This document shows, one piece after another, positions 1 to 5,999 of a stretch of 6,475 nucleotides of DNA (its first letter is position 1; every line of letters starts with the position of its first letter). The DNA comes from Acidobacteriota bacterium (GTDB lineage: Bacteria; Acidobacteriota; Terriglobia; Acidiferrales; UBA7541). The notes below the pieces were generated by a model that ran no database searches, had not been told where the DNA came from, and saw only the letters and a list, made by a program, of their open reading frames with translations. The stretch is taken from assembly GCA_003224515.1 (NCBI GenBank), contig QHZC01000649.1, positions 1 through 6,475 on the forward strand. Reading direction: 5' to 3'. The position numbers were made by a program, and so were the translations under genes.

Positions 1-1
1 T

Positions 2-49
2 CTTACCTATCACGCCAAGGATGTCGCACGCTGGCTGAAGGCGTGTTAA
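2..49 (+). CDS. hemB: C-terminal end of delta-aminolevulinic acid dehydratase (porphobilinogen synthase), partial
   Basis: Reading from base 2, the frame gives LTYHAKDVARWLKAC and stops at TAA 47-49; the rest of the gene lies outside the window. HemB proteins characteristically end in a strand and helix of the form (I/L)TYxAKDxARWL, and this tail fits that pattern. HemB joins two 5-aminolevulinate molecules into porphobilinogen in the cytoplasm. The next gene, 15 bases downstream, is hemL, which makes the HemB substrate, and hemB-hemL adjacency is common in bacteria. Only 15 residues are visible, so the call rests on the tail motif plus context. The other frames through this stretch give no recognisable protein. 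Confidence 0.72.
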   Translation, partial: LTYHAKDVARWLKAC

Positions 50-64
50 TTTAATCGAGAAAAT

Positions 65-1393
65 ATGAGTACAGCGCAACCCTTATTGAAGCGCGAGCGC
101 AAGCGTTCGCGTGAGATTTTCGAGCGCGCCGAGAAGGTGCTGGTTGGCGGCGTGAACAGTCCCGTCCGGGCGTTCCGGTCCGTCGGTGGAGAGCCTCTGA
201 TCATCGAGCGTGGCAGCGGGCAGCACCTCTACGACGCGGACGGAAATGAGCTACTCGACTTTGTGTGCTCCTGGGGTGCGATGATCCTGGGACATGCAAA
301 TCCAGCCATTAGCGAGGCCATTGCCGACCAGGCGCGCCGCGGCACAAGTTTTGGCGTGACCACCGAGCTGGAGCTGGAGCTGGCCACGCTAATCACGCGA
401 GCGATTCCTTTCATTGAGAAAATTCGCTTTGTCTCGAGCGGCACAGAAGCAACGATGAGCGCCGTGCGGCTGGCACGCGGGGCGACGAAGCGAGACTTCA
501 TCGTCAAATTCGAAGGCTGTTATCACGGGCACGCGGACAGTTTCCTGTCGCAGGCGGGTTCTGGTCTCGCTACCCTCGGAATTGCCGAGTGCCCGGGAGT
601 GCCGGCGGCGCTGGCTGCGTTGACATTGAACGTGCCTTATAACGATCTCAATGCGGTCGAGCGCGTATTTCTCCAGCATAAGGATAAAATCGCTGCGGTC
701 ATCGTCGAGCCCATCGCCGCAAACATGGGGGTTGTTCCTCCGGAGACGGGATTCTTGAAAGGATTGCAGGCAATCGCCAAGAAAAACGGCGCGTTGCTGA
801 TTGTCGACGAAGTGATCACAGGGTTTCGTTTGCACAATGGCTCCGTCCAGGAACTTCTCGGCATCGAAGCGGATCTTACGACGCTCGGAAAAATTATCGG
901 TGGCGGGGTTCCCGTGGCCGCTTATGGGGGGCGCGCCGAGTTGATGAACCATGTGGCGCCGCTCGGCCCGGTGTATCAGGCGGGCACGCTTGCGGGAAAT
1001 CCGCTGGCGATGCGAGCCGGCATTGCGGCGCTCAAGCAACTCACAAAGCCTGGGCTGTACGAAGAGATGACGCAATTGGCGCGGCGGCTGGTCTTTGGTC
1101 TCCGCGCTGAACTGGCTGATGCCGGAATTCCTGCGCAGATCAACGCCATCGGCTCGCTCTCGACAGTTTTTTACACCCCGGAGCCGGTGAGAAACTACAC
1201 GGATGCCAAGCGTTCAGACACGAAGAGATACGCCAGGTTTTTTCGCGAGATGCTCGATCGGGGCATATTTTTGGCGCCGTCACAGTTTGAGGCTGCCTTT
1301 GTCTCCGTGGCGCACACGTCCCAGGATATTGACCGCACGCTGGCGGCGGCGCACGAGTCGCTGCAGGTCATTTCCTCTGATTCTGCGGCCTAG
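65..1393 (+). CDS. hemL: Glutamate-1-semialdehyde 2,1-aminomutase
   Basis: This 442-residue PLP enzyme (family length about 425-440) belongs to the class III aminotransferase fold. It converts glutamate-1-semialdehyde to 5-aminolevulinate in the C5 route to tetrapyrroles, in the cytoplasm. Family landmarks occur in order: the N-terminal VNSPVRAFRSVGG (30-42), the SSGTEA phosphate-binding turn (124-129), CYHGHADSFL (152-161), the PLP-pyridine aspartate D248 in IVDEVITGFR, the Schiff-base lysine K276 in LGKIIGGGVPV, and GTLAGNPLAM (307-316). The catalytic residues are intact. The ATG at 65 is preceded by a modest GAGA at 57-60, and the next conserved residues fit this start. The gene follows the hemB tail by 15 bases and precedes a DUF4337 gene by 23, so the three are probably co-transcribed. 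The long reading frames opposite it are shadows. Confidence 0.98.
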   Translation: MSTAQPLLKRERKRSREIFERAEKVLVGGVNSPVRAFRSVGGEPLIIERGSGQHLYDADGNELLDFVCSWGAMILGHANPAISEAIADQARRGTSFGVTTELELELATLITRAIPFIEKIRFVSSGTEATMSAVRLARGATKRDFIVKFEGCYHGHADSFLSQAGSGLATLGIAECPGVPAALAALTLNVPYNDLNAVERVFLQHKDKIAAVIVEPIAANMGVVPPETGFLKGLQAIAKKNGALLIVDEVITGFRLHNGSVQELLGIEADLTTLGKIIGGGVPVAAYGGRAELMNHVAPLGPVYQAGTLAGNPLAMRAGIAALKQLTKPGLYEEMTQLARRLVFGLRAELADAGIPAQINAIGSLSTVFYTPEPVRNYTDAKRSDTKRYARFFREMLDRGIFLAPSQFEAAFVSVAHTSQDIDRTLAAAHESLQVISSDSAA

Positions 1394-1406
1394 TCCCAAA
1401 GTGGGA
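1394..1406 (+). repeat. Small hairpin in the hemL / DUF4337 spacer
   Basis: TCCCA (1394-1398), loop AAG, TGGGA (1402-1406) is a perfect 5-bp inverted repeat starting directly after the hemL TAG. Its right arm overlaps the start of the purine-rich GGGAGAG that is the likely ribosome binding site of the next gene (ATG at 1417). It could modulate translation of that gene. It has no following T-run, so it is not a terminator. A stem this short can arise by chance. Confidence 0.3.
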
Positions 1407-1416
1407 GAGTAGAGAA

Positions 1417-1956
1417 ATGAGCGAGGGTATCGGTCTTCCCGAGAGTCATCACGAGCACAAGGACCATCCGCTGGTCCTTCCCGTTTCGATTACGATCTCG
1501 ATCATGGCAGTATTCGTGGCCGGTGTGTCCCTGCTCGGCCATCGGTCGCATACGGAAGCGTTGCGCCTTGAAACTCAGTCCGCCAGTCGCTGGACACAGT
1601 ACCAGGCGAAGAGCGTCCGCCTTCACGAAGCTCAGGGATTCTCCGACGTTGTCAGGCTTGTGGCACCACTGAACAAGGAGATGGGCGAAGAACTGAAGGA
1701 GAAATACGCAAAGGAAGTCCAGCATTACGAAGGAGACAAAGTCGATGTCAGCAAAGAGGCGAAGAATTTGGAAGAAGAGCGCGATTTGACGTTGCGAAAG
1801 GCGGACCGCCTTGATGCTGGTGAGGTACTTCTGGAAATAGGGCTGGTCATCTGCTCTATCACAGTTCTGACCAAACGAAGGGGATTCTGGTTCGGTGGCG
1901 TACTCATCGGTGCTTTGGGCATGGCCGTGGCAATGACAGGACTCTTCCTTCAGTGA
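1417..1956 (+). CDS. DUF4337-family membrane protein
   Basis: This 179-residue protein has the layout of DUF4337 proteins, which are short, uncharacterised inner-membrane proteins. A charged, His-rich N-terminus (HHEHKDH, 11-17) is followed by transmembrane segment 1 (about 21-41). Next is a long polar helical region (about 45-132) containing the family-typical SRWTQYQAKSVRLHE (57-71) and a charged EEERD stretch with coiled-coil character. Two further membrane segments follow (about 136-152 and 158-178), separated by the positively charged TKRRG. The ATG at 1417 is preceded by GGGAGAG (1403-1409) and AGAGA. The gene starts 23 bases after hemL and is probably in the same transcript. Its stop faces the DUF421 gene with one base between them. 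Biochemical function is unknown; nothing links it to heme synthesis except position. The family call is from remembered sequence pattern. Confidence 0.85.
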   Translation: MSEGIGLPESHHEHKDHPLVLPVSITISIMAVFVAGVSLLGHRSHTEALRLETQSASRWTQYQAKSVRLHEAQGFSDVVRLVAPLNKEMGEELKEKYAKEVQHYEGDKVDVSKEAKNLEEERDLTLRKADRLDAGEVLLEIGLVICSITVLTKRRGFWFGGVLIGALGMAVAMTGLFLQ

Positions 1957-1957
1957 G

Positions 1958-2545
1958 CTAAGCGCGCGCCGGCGGTTCGGAACCCCTCAATAGGGCGATT
2001 TCCTGCGTCAGGCCCTCTAGCTTCCCAAGCAATTCCTGGTGGCGTATGTCCTCGCCGGAGGGTTTCTTCCCGAGAAAAGTAAGCGTCCCGCCCGGCTCGA
2101 GCACGCATTGCTCGACTTCGGCGAGCGACTCGAAGCCTTGCTTTCGTGCCGCCGCTTCGAGCTGCGCCAAGGTGATTAGCTCCTTCTTCAGATTCCGCGT
2201 GCGCACCTTGCCAGCCTCCACCAAGACATCGGATCTGCCTTCCACCAACTGGTCGAGTTTCCTGTGATCGTAGAGGAAGCGAACGACGAGATAGTTGGTG
2301 AGGAGTAGGGAAGTAGCACCTACGATTCCGCCCAGGACGCTGTTGTCTTCGCCGATTATGGCGTTCTGCACGGTATTCGAGAGTGTCAGCAAGACGACCA
2401 GGTCGAACGGATTGAGCTGGACGAGTTCGCGCTTCCCGGAGAGCCTAAGGCTGATCACCAGGAAGGCATAAACGATGATCGGCCGAAGGATCTTTTCCAC
2501 CAGGGGAAGCCCCATGACGAACATATCTTTCCAAGTATCGTGCAT
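1958..2545 (-). CDS. DUF421 / YetF-like membrane protein
   Basis: This 195-residue protein matches the DUF421 family (Bacillus YetF/YdfS-like). The core SGKRELVQLNPFDLVVLLTL (36-55), then SNTVQNAIIG with an acidic ED and a Gly-rich third helix, is the family signature. Three membrane segments are visible at about 16-35, 47-63 and 69-90. A soluble C-terminal domain follows with LVEAGKVRTRNLKKELIT (108-125), the usual DUF421 cytoplasmic strand-helix unit. The C-terminal 165-185 region looks helical. I place the start at the ATG 2545-2543 because GAGGAGG lies 10 bases upstream. The frame stays open to 2887, but those extra 114 residues have no family similarity and run into the kinase remnant on the other strand. 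Some DUF421 proteins act in spore germination or membrane stress, but the molecular function is unknown. It is probably transcribed alone. Confidence 0.9.
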   Translation of the reverse strand: MHDTWKDMFVMGLPLVEKILRPIIVYAFLVISLRLSGKRELVQLNPFDLVVLLTLSNTVQNAIIGEDNSVLGGIVGATSLLLTNYLVVRFLYDHRKLDQLVEGRSDVLVEAGKVRTRNLKKELITLAQLEAAARKQGFESLAEVEQCVLEPGGTLTFLGKKPSGEDIRHQELLGKLEGLTQEIALLRGSEPPARA

Positions 2546-2555
2546 AGCAGAATTG

Positions 2556-2562
2556 CCTCCTC
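2556..2562 (-). promoter_or_regulatory. Strong Shine-Dalgarno site that fixes the DUF421 start
   Basis: The top strand reads CCTCCTC, so the transcript carries GAGGAGG ten bases before the ATG at 2545-2543. This is near-perfect anti-16S complementarity and the best ribosome binding site in this part of the window. It argues against the much longer open frame that continues to 2887. Confidence 0.8.
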
Positions 2563-2717
2563 GGTAGTTCCCGCGCGGACTGTGAGCAAGGCGCGTGTCC
2601 TCGTTGTCAAAGAACGGGGGGAGCGTAACATGCGCGGAATCGTAGTAAAAGTAGGCTGTTTTGAGAGACTGCCCGGTCCTTTGGCACCACATTTTTTTGC
2701 GACCTTTTCCCATTCGA

Positions 2718-3455
2718 TTGCATACGCGAGACGCCATGCCGGACGGCGGGCTTCTCCTTATTGAGACCTCCAATGCGAAACTTTGACAGCACTTATAAGG
2801 CTGTGCATCCCATTGTCCGGCAGGGCCGCTACATTCTCCTGGCGGTCTCGGATCTCGGCACAGGAATGAATGCGTAGGCCCAGGCACATATCTTTGAGCC
2901 CTTCTTCACGAGCAAGCCTCAAGGGGAAGGGCACCGGGCTGGGCCTGGCTACCGCTCACAGCGTCGTGAAGCAGAGCGGCGGATTCATCTGAGTTTACAG
3001 CGAAGTCAGGAGAGCGACTTCTTTCAAAATTTATCTTCTGCGAGCCGACCAACCAAGCGAGCGCATTGGGACAACGCGAACGGTCTCGGAGGCGCCCCAA
3101 GGAACGGAAACGATCCTGCTTGCCGAGGGTGAGACGAAGCCGTGCGCGGGGAATCCGCCGGCTACGGTGTTATCGAAGCACGCGAGGGTGCTGAAGCTCT
3201 GAAAAAGGTAGAAAAGCACAAAGGCTCAATCGACTTGCTCGTCAGGAACATAGTCGTGCCCGGAATGATGGCCCGGAACCGACGGGGCGCCTACTGCAGA
3301 ATCGCCCGGAGCTTCGCGCTCCCTATATGTCCGGCTACAGAGAATGGGCGGCCGTAGATTTTGCGCGGGGCGACTCTTCCATGCGTTTACTCGCGAAGCT
3401 GTTTAGCCGCGGGGTGCTTCTTTGCGCCGTTCACGAAATCATGAAACAAACCTGA
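2718..3455 (+). pseudogene. Decayed C-terminal half of a hybrid sensor histidine kinase (HATPase_c plus receiver)
   Basis: Spliced across frames, this stretch rebuilds a typical PAS-type hybrid kinase tail. From 2718, LHTRDAMPDGG resembles the N-box (usually VNARDAMPDGG). One extra T in the run at 2782-2784 shifts frame, then HPIVRQGRY and the G1 box VSDLGTGM follow. TAG 2875-2877 interrupts before IFEPFFTSK (F-box). An extra G in the run 2923-2926 shifts frame again into GTGLGLAT (G2 box). TGA 2990-2992 replaces the usual Trp codon of FIWVYSE. The receiver begins at ETILLAEGE (3110-3133) and is interrupted by a small deletion and frame change near 3134-3142. It resumes with GYGVIEAREGAEALKK and DLLVRNIVVPGM, shifts again near 3268, and ends LFSRGVLLCAVHEIMKQT with TGA 3453-3455. 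The phospho-acceptor Asp is Asn, and one acidic-pocket Asp is Gly. The sensor, HisKA and phosphorylated-His regions are missing upstream. No functional product is plausible. Confidence 0.9.
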
Positions 3456-3499
3456 AGTTACCGGCATTCACTCCTTCAATCTAGTTCGCACGACGATTT

Positions 3500-4909
3500 C
3501 TAATGAATCTTCGGATGTTTCTTATGCCAGTCCGTATGCAGCTGGAAGGTCCGTCCCGCCTGGATAACCGCAAAATCGTCACCCGCTCTGCCCACAAATT
3601 GCAGCGCGACCGGGAGATTCTTATCCGTGAATCCGCAAGGGACGGACATTGCCGGAAGCCCGCAAATATTGCCGATGCCACCGAGAGGATCGGGAAATAC
3701 CAGATCGGTCTCGAGATTCAATGTCAGAGGTGTCGCTGGAACAGGCTGCGCTGCTGTAGCGATGACGTCGAATGTCTCAAACAAGGAATCCATTTTCTTC
3801 TGAGCGATTTCTCTCACTTTAAGAGCTTGCAGATAGTCTGCAGCGAAATACTGTTCGTTCAAGTAGCCGGCGATTTGCCCCAACGGATCGGTCAATTCGC
3901 TCACTCGCCCGGAGCGAATCAATGACCGGAAAGAAGCGGCACACTCCACGGCAACGATAATATTACCCGCATCCTCCCAGGGACCAACAGGTAAAGCAAC
4001 ATCCTTCATGCTCGAGAAATACTTCTTGAGGACCCTGTTTGCAGTTTCGATGGGCTTCGCAACGCCTGGCGAAAGGGATTTCCATGCATTCGTGAGCCAG
4101 CCGACCTTTAGCGGTCGCGAATGCAGTTCCATGGACGGCGAATAGGTAAAGGCACCCTTATCAATGGGCACAGTTCCTCGATCCTTCGGGTCATGCCCTG
4201 CGATTGCGGCAAAGATGCGCGCACAGTCCTCTGCGCTGCGCGCCATCGGGCCGATCTTGTCCATCGAAGGCGCGAGCGCCATCGCACCGTAACGGCTGAC
4301 GCGTCCGTTGGTAGGCCGCAGACCGCTGACTCCGCAGAATGCCGAAGGGCAGATGATGGAACCCCATGTTTCCGAGCCGATCGCAAAGGCCGCCAGGCCT
4401 GCGGCCACGATCGCGCCTGACCCGGAGGACGACCCGCAAGTCCAGCAAGTGGTGTTCCAGGGATTCTTGGCTTCGCCCTGCAAGGAAGCAGAAGCGAAGC
4501 GGTAGCCCATCCCCCCCGCGAGTTCGATCATGGCTGCTTTGCCGATCATCACAGCGCCCACGCGGTTCAGATGTTCGATCACTGCCGCGTTGTAATCGAA
4601 GACCTGGTTCGCATAGGGCTTCGCGCCCCAGGTGGTCGGAAGCCCTTTCACCGCCAGCAGGTCTTTCGCGGCGTAAGGAATCCCATGCAGAGGGCCGCGG
4701 TAGTGGCCGCGCTGGATTTCTATTTCCGCCGCCTTGGCTTGTCCGAGGGCAATCTCCGGCGTCAAGCGAGCGTAGGCGTTAAATCGCGGCCCGAGCTTTT
4801 GACTGCGGTCGAGATATGCCTGCGTTAGATCGACGGGTGAGAGCTTCTTCGATTCGATGCGTTTCGCGAGTTCGCTTACAGACAGGTAATAAGTCTCTTC
4901 GCCAGGCAT
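3500..4909 (-). CDS. Amidase-signature family hydrolase (GatA-like fold)
   Basis: This 469-residue amidase-signature enzyme hydrolyses C-N amide bonds through a Ser-cisSer-Lys triad. By alignment to known members the triad is K82 (in YAAKDLLAVKG), cis-Ser S160 (CGSSSGSGA) and nucleophile S184 (SETWGSI). The 24-residue spacing between the two serines equals that in FAAH and malonamidase. SGLRPTNGRVSRYGAM (195-210), DKIGPMARS and the C-terminal GLPAMSVPCGF are family landmarks. The usual Arg after the nucleophile (SIRxP) is Ile here (SIICPS), and Cys residues 155, 158, 187 and 192 cluster around the catalytic serines. Substrate is unknown. It could be a general amidase, a peptide amidase, or a glutamyl-tRNA amidotransferase-like protein; no gatB or gatC is adjacent, so I do not call it GatA. 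It has no signal peptide. The ATG at 4909 has GAGGAG 8 bases upstream and follows the Tat-protein gene by 12 bases. Confidence 0.92.
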   Translation of the reverse strand: MPGEETYYLSVSELAKRIESKKLSPVDLTQAYLDRSQKLGPRFNAYARLTPEIALGQAKAAEIEIQRGHYRGPLHGIPYAAKDLLAVKGLPTTWGAKPYANQVFDYNAAVIEHLNRVGAVMIGKAAMIELAGGMGYRFASASLQGEAKNPWNTTCWTCGSSSGSGAIVAAGLAAFAIGSETWGSIICPSAFCGVSGLRPTNGRVSRYGAMALAPSMDKIGPMARSAEDCARIFAAIAGHDPKDRGTVPIDKGAFTYSPSMELHSRPLKVGWLTNAWKSLSPGVAKPIETANRVLKKYFSSMKDVALPVGPWEDAGNIIVAVECAASFRSLIRSGRVSELTDPLGQIAGYLNEQYFAADYLQALKVREIAQKKMDSLFETFDVIATAAQPVPATPLTLNLETDLVFPDPLGGIGNICGLPAMSVPCGFTDKNLPVALQFVGRAGDDFAVIQAGRTFQLHTDWHKKHPKIH

Positions 4910-4917
4910 TCGCGACG

Positions 4918-4923
4918 CTCCTC
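4918..4923 (-). promoter_or_regulatory. Amidase Shine-Dalgarno overlapping the upstream stop codon
   Basis: The top strand CTCCTC gives GAGGAG in the transcript, 8 bases before the amidase ATG. It shares bases 4922-4923 with the TGA (4924-4922) of the Tat-signal protein gene. This arrangement suggests translational coupling: ribosomes ending the small protein sit on the amidase initiation site. Confidence 0.75.
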
Positions 4924-5341
4924 AGGAATTCTTTGGCGGATTAGCAGGTTTTTGTGTCGCCGGCATCGGCGAGGGCGTCCTTTCCCGTTCCATCAATGGT
5001 TTAAGGTAAAGCCCGGGCCCGTCTCCGTTGTCCGTCGCCAACGCTCGCAGACGATCGAGCGTCGGCTGCGTTTCGGTGACTAGTCGCCGGATATCGGCTT
5101 TCTGAGAGTCAGTGAGCCGGCGGCCGTATTGAGCGTAGATAGACTGAATCCGTGATTCGACCTCGGCATGGCCTTCCGGTGAGGGCTTTGGCGCGTTCGG
5201 GGCCTGCTGCGTGGGCAGCCGTGCAGCGACAGACTCCGGACTAAGCAGATTTGACGGTGACAACGATGCAGCCGCGGAAACCAAGGCAGCGCGGCGTGCA
5301 AATTCACGGCGAGAAATAGCCGAATCGCTCTTGTTAACCAT
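4922..5341 (-). CDS. Small twin-arginine (Tat) signal protein of unknown function, paired with the amidase
   Basis: This 139-residue protein starts with a Tat signal. SRREF (10-14) gives the consensus S-R-R-x-F, followed by a hydrophobic Ala-rich stretch (about 15-30, ALVSAAASL). A Ser/Pro-rich linker follows (30-55). The middle (about 56-105) is predicted helical and charged, with RIQSIYAQYGRRLTDSQKAD (64-83) and IRRLVTETQPTLDRLRAL (84-101), resembling a short helical bundle. The C-terminus is Pro-rich (TPSPMPATQKPANPPKNS). The mature part is expected outside the cytoplasmic membrane, perhaps exported folded or as part of a complex. The ATG at 5341 has AAGGGAGA (5348-5355) about 7 bases upstream. 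It is the first gene of an operon with the amidase. I recall similar small Tat proteins next to amidases in Acidobacteria but cannot check that here. No catalytic motif is visible. Confidence 0.85.
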   Translation of the reverse strand: MVNKSDSAISRREFARRAALVSAAASLSPSNLLSPESVAARLPTQQAPNAPKPSPEGHAEVESRIQSIYAQYGRRLTDSQKADIRRLVTETQPTLDRLRALATDNGDGPGLYLKPLMERERTPSPMPATQKPANPPKNS

Positions 5342-5400
5342 TGAGGGTCTCCCTTGACCAGAACAAGTAGTGCAAAACTGTAAGTGAAGGGCTCAGAGTG

Positions 5401-5429
5401 AGGCTACTGAATCCGTGTTCGAGCGTCAA
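5401..5429 (-). promoter_or_regulatory. Candidate sigma-70 promoter of the Tat protein / amidase operon
   Basis: On the - strand, TTGACG (5429-5424, five of six consensus bases) is followed by a 17-base spacer and TAGCCT (5406-5401, three of six, including the key first TA and last T). Transcription would start near 5394, leaving a leader of about 50 bases before the ATG at 5341. The -35 and spacing are good but the -10 is weak, so this is tentative. Confidence 0.4.
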
Positions 5430-5448
5430 CTGCTTGCAGGGATAGGAG

Positions 5449-5458
5449 GTTTCGAAAC
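5449..5458. repeat. Perfect 10-bp palindrome, possible operator
   Basis: GTTTCGAAAC reads the same on both strands. It lies about 20 bases upstream of the candidate -35 box of the Tat/amidase operon, centred near -60 relative to the inferred start, where a class I activator could bind. Palindromes of this size also occur by chance. Confidence 0.25.
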
Positions 5459-5589
5459 TGCCCCCTTTGTACTATCTTGGTGCAATGCGCTGACGCCTGA
5501 ATGCCGTACCTGTATCTGTCGCACACGATTAATCATAATAATGTAGCACCATACCCGCTTCGATATATAGCAATGACCTCTATTGGACC

Positions 5590-5862
5590 TTGCAATTCGA
5601 TGACGCTGTTATCATTGCCGCCGAGATTCGATCCAAAAGCTTGGAAAACATAGCGGAAATACTATTCCAGCGTCTCGTCGAAATACGGGAGCAAGTAGAG
5701 CCGCTGAGCAATCCAGCCTGGAAGATGACATTTTTGCAACAATGCGAAGAACTTGAAAACAGTAAGTATTGGTATGGGACGCGCGGTGGGCTGAGCTATG
5801 CGATGGGGAAAGGCTATTCAGCGATCTTTTTCGTCAACCAGAATTTAAGACGTCCTTGTTAA
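5590..5862 (+). CDS. Weak orphan reading frame, possible gene remnant
   Basis: This is a 90-residue frame from a TTG codon, with no recognisable family. The frame is open from 5542, but contains no ATG before residue 46 and no Shine-Dalgarno near the TTG. The composition is protein-like: an amphipathic helix IAEILFQRLVEIREQ (20-34), a Trp/Tyr cluster SKYWYGTRGG and FFVNQ near the end. After the TAA (5860-5862) the same frame continues open to TGA 5947-5949 with protein-like residues (for example EEFTNSWLALYRQP). That is compatible with an older, longer gene broken by a stop and lacking its 5' end. It is AT-richer than its neighbours. It may equally be non-coding. I cannot name a function. Confidence 0.25.
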   Translation: MQFDDAVIIAAEIRSKSLENIAEILFQRLVEIREQVEPLSNPAWKMTFLQQCEELENSKYWYGTRGGLSYAMGKGYSAIFFVNQNLRRPC

Positions 5863-5979
5863 ATTCAAGAAGAGAATTTTATTGGGCATGAGGAGTTTAC
5901 CAACAGCTGGCTGGCGCTCTATAGACAGCCTCTTAAAACAACTTATTGAGGCATAGGCTCGGGGCATTTTCCGTGTGAA

Positions 5980-5999
5980 TTGCACCCAAGCTTGTGCAA
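5980..5999. repeat. Inverted repeat TTGCAC-N8-GTGCAA in the leader of the cysteine-synthase-like gene
   Basis: TTGCAC (5980-5985) and GTGCAA (5994-5999) pair perfectly around an 8-base loop, CCAAGCTT. A run of six T follows at 6009-6014, but it is separated from the stem by GAAGGGCGG, which is too far for a classical intrinsic terminator. It might be a weak terminator, an operator half-site pair or an mRNA hairpin. Confidence 0.3.

Noticed and set aside
389..1075. 228-residue - strand reading frame opposite hemL
   Set aside because: It lies wholly antisense to a clear hemL, has no recognisable motif and has an Arg/His-rich composition typical of a shadow frame.
2582..2610. Perfect TTGACA on the - strand (2610-2605) as the DUF421 promoter
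   Set aside because: No acceptable -10 hexamer occurs at 15-18 bases (the 17-base position reads GCTCAC), so the -35 match alone is not enough.
3142..3357. 71-residue + frame as a stand-alone small response regulator
   Set aside because: It is the middle piece of the kinase remnant. It lacks the N-terminal acidic pocket and the phospho-acceptor Asp, and its C-terminal end is out of frame with the receiver sequence.
3503..3925. 140-residue + strand reading frame inside the amidase gene
   Set aside because: It is antisense to the conserved C-terminal half of the amidase, with no independent start signal or motif.
4366..4782. 138-residue + strand reading frame rich in Arg, Ser and Pro
   Set aside because: It is antisense to the amidase catalytic core, and its composition is that of a GC-rich shadow frame.
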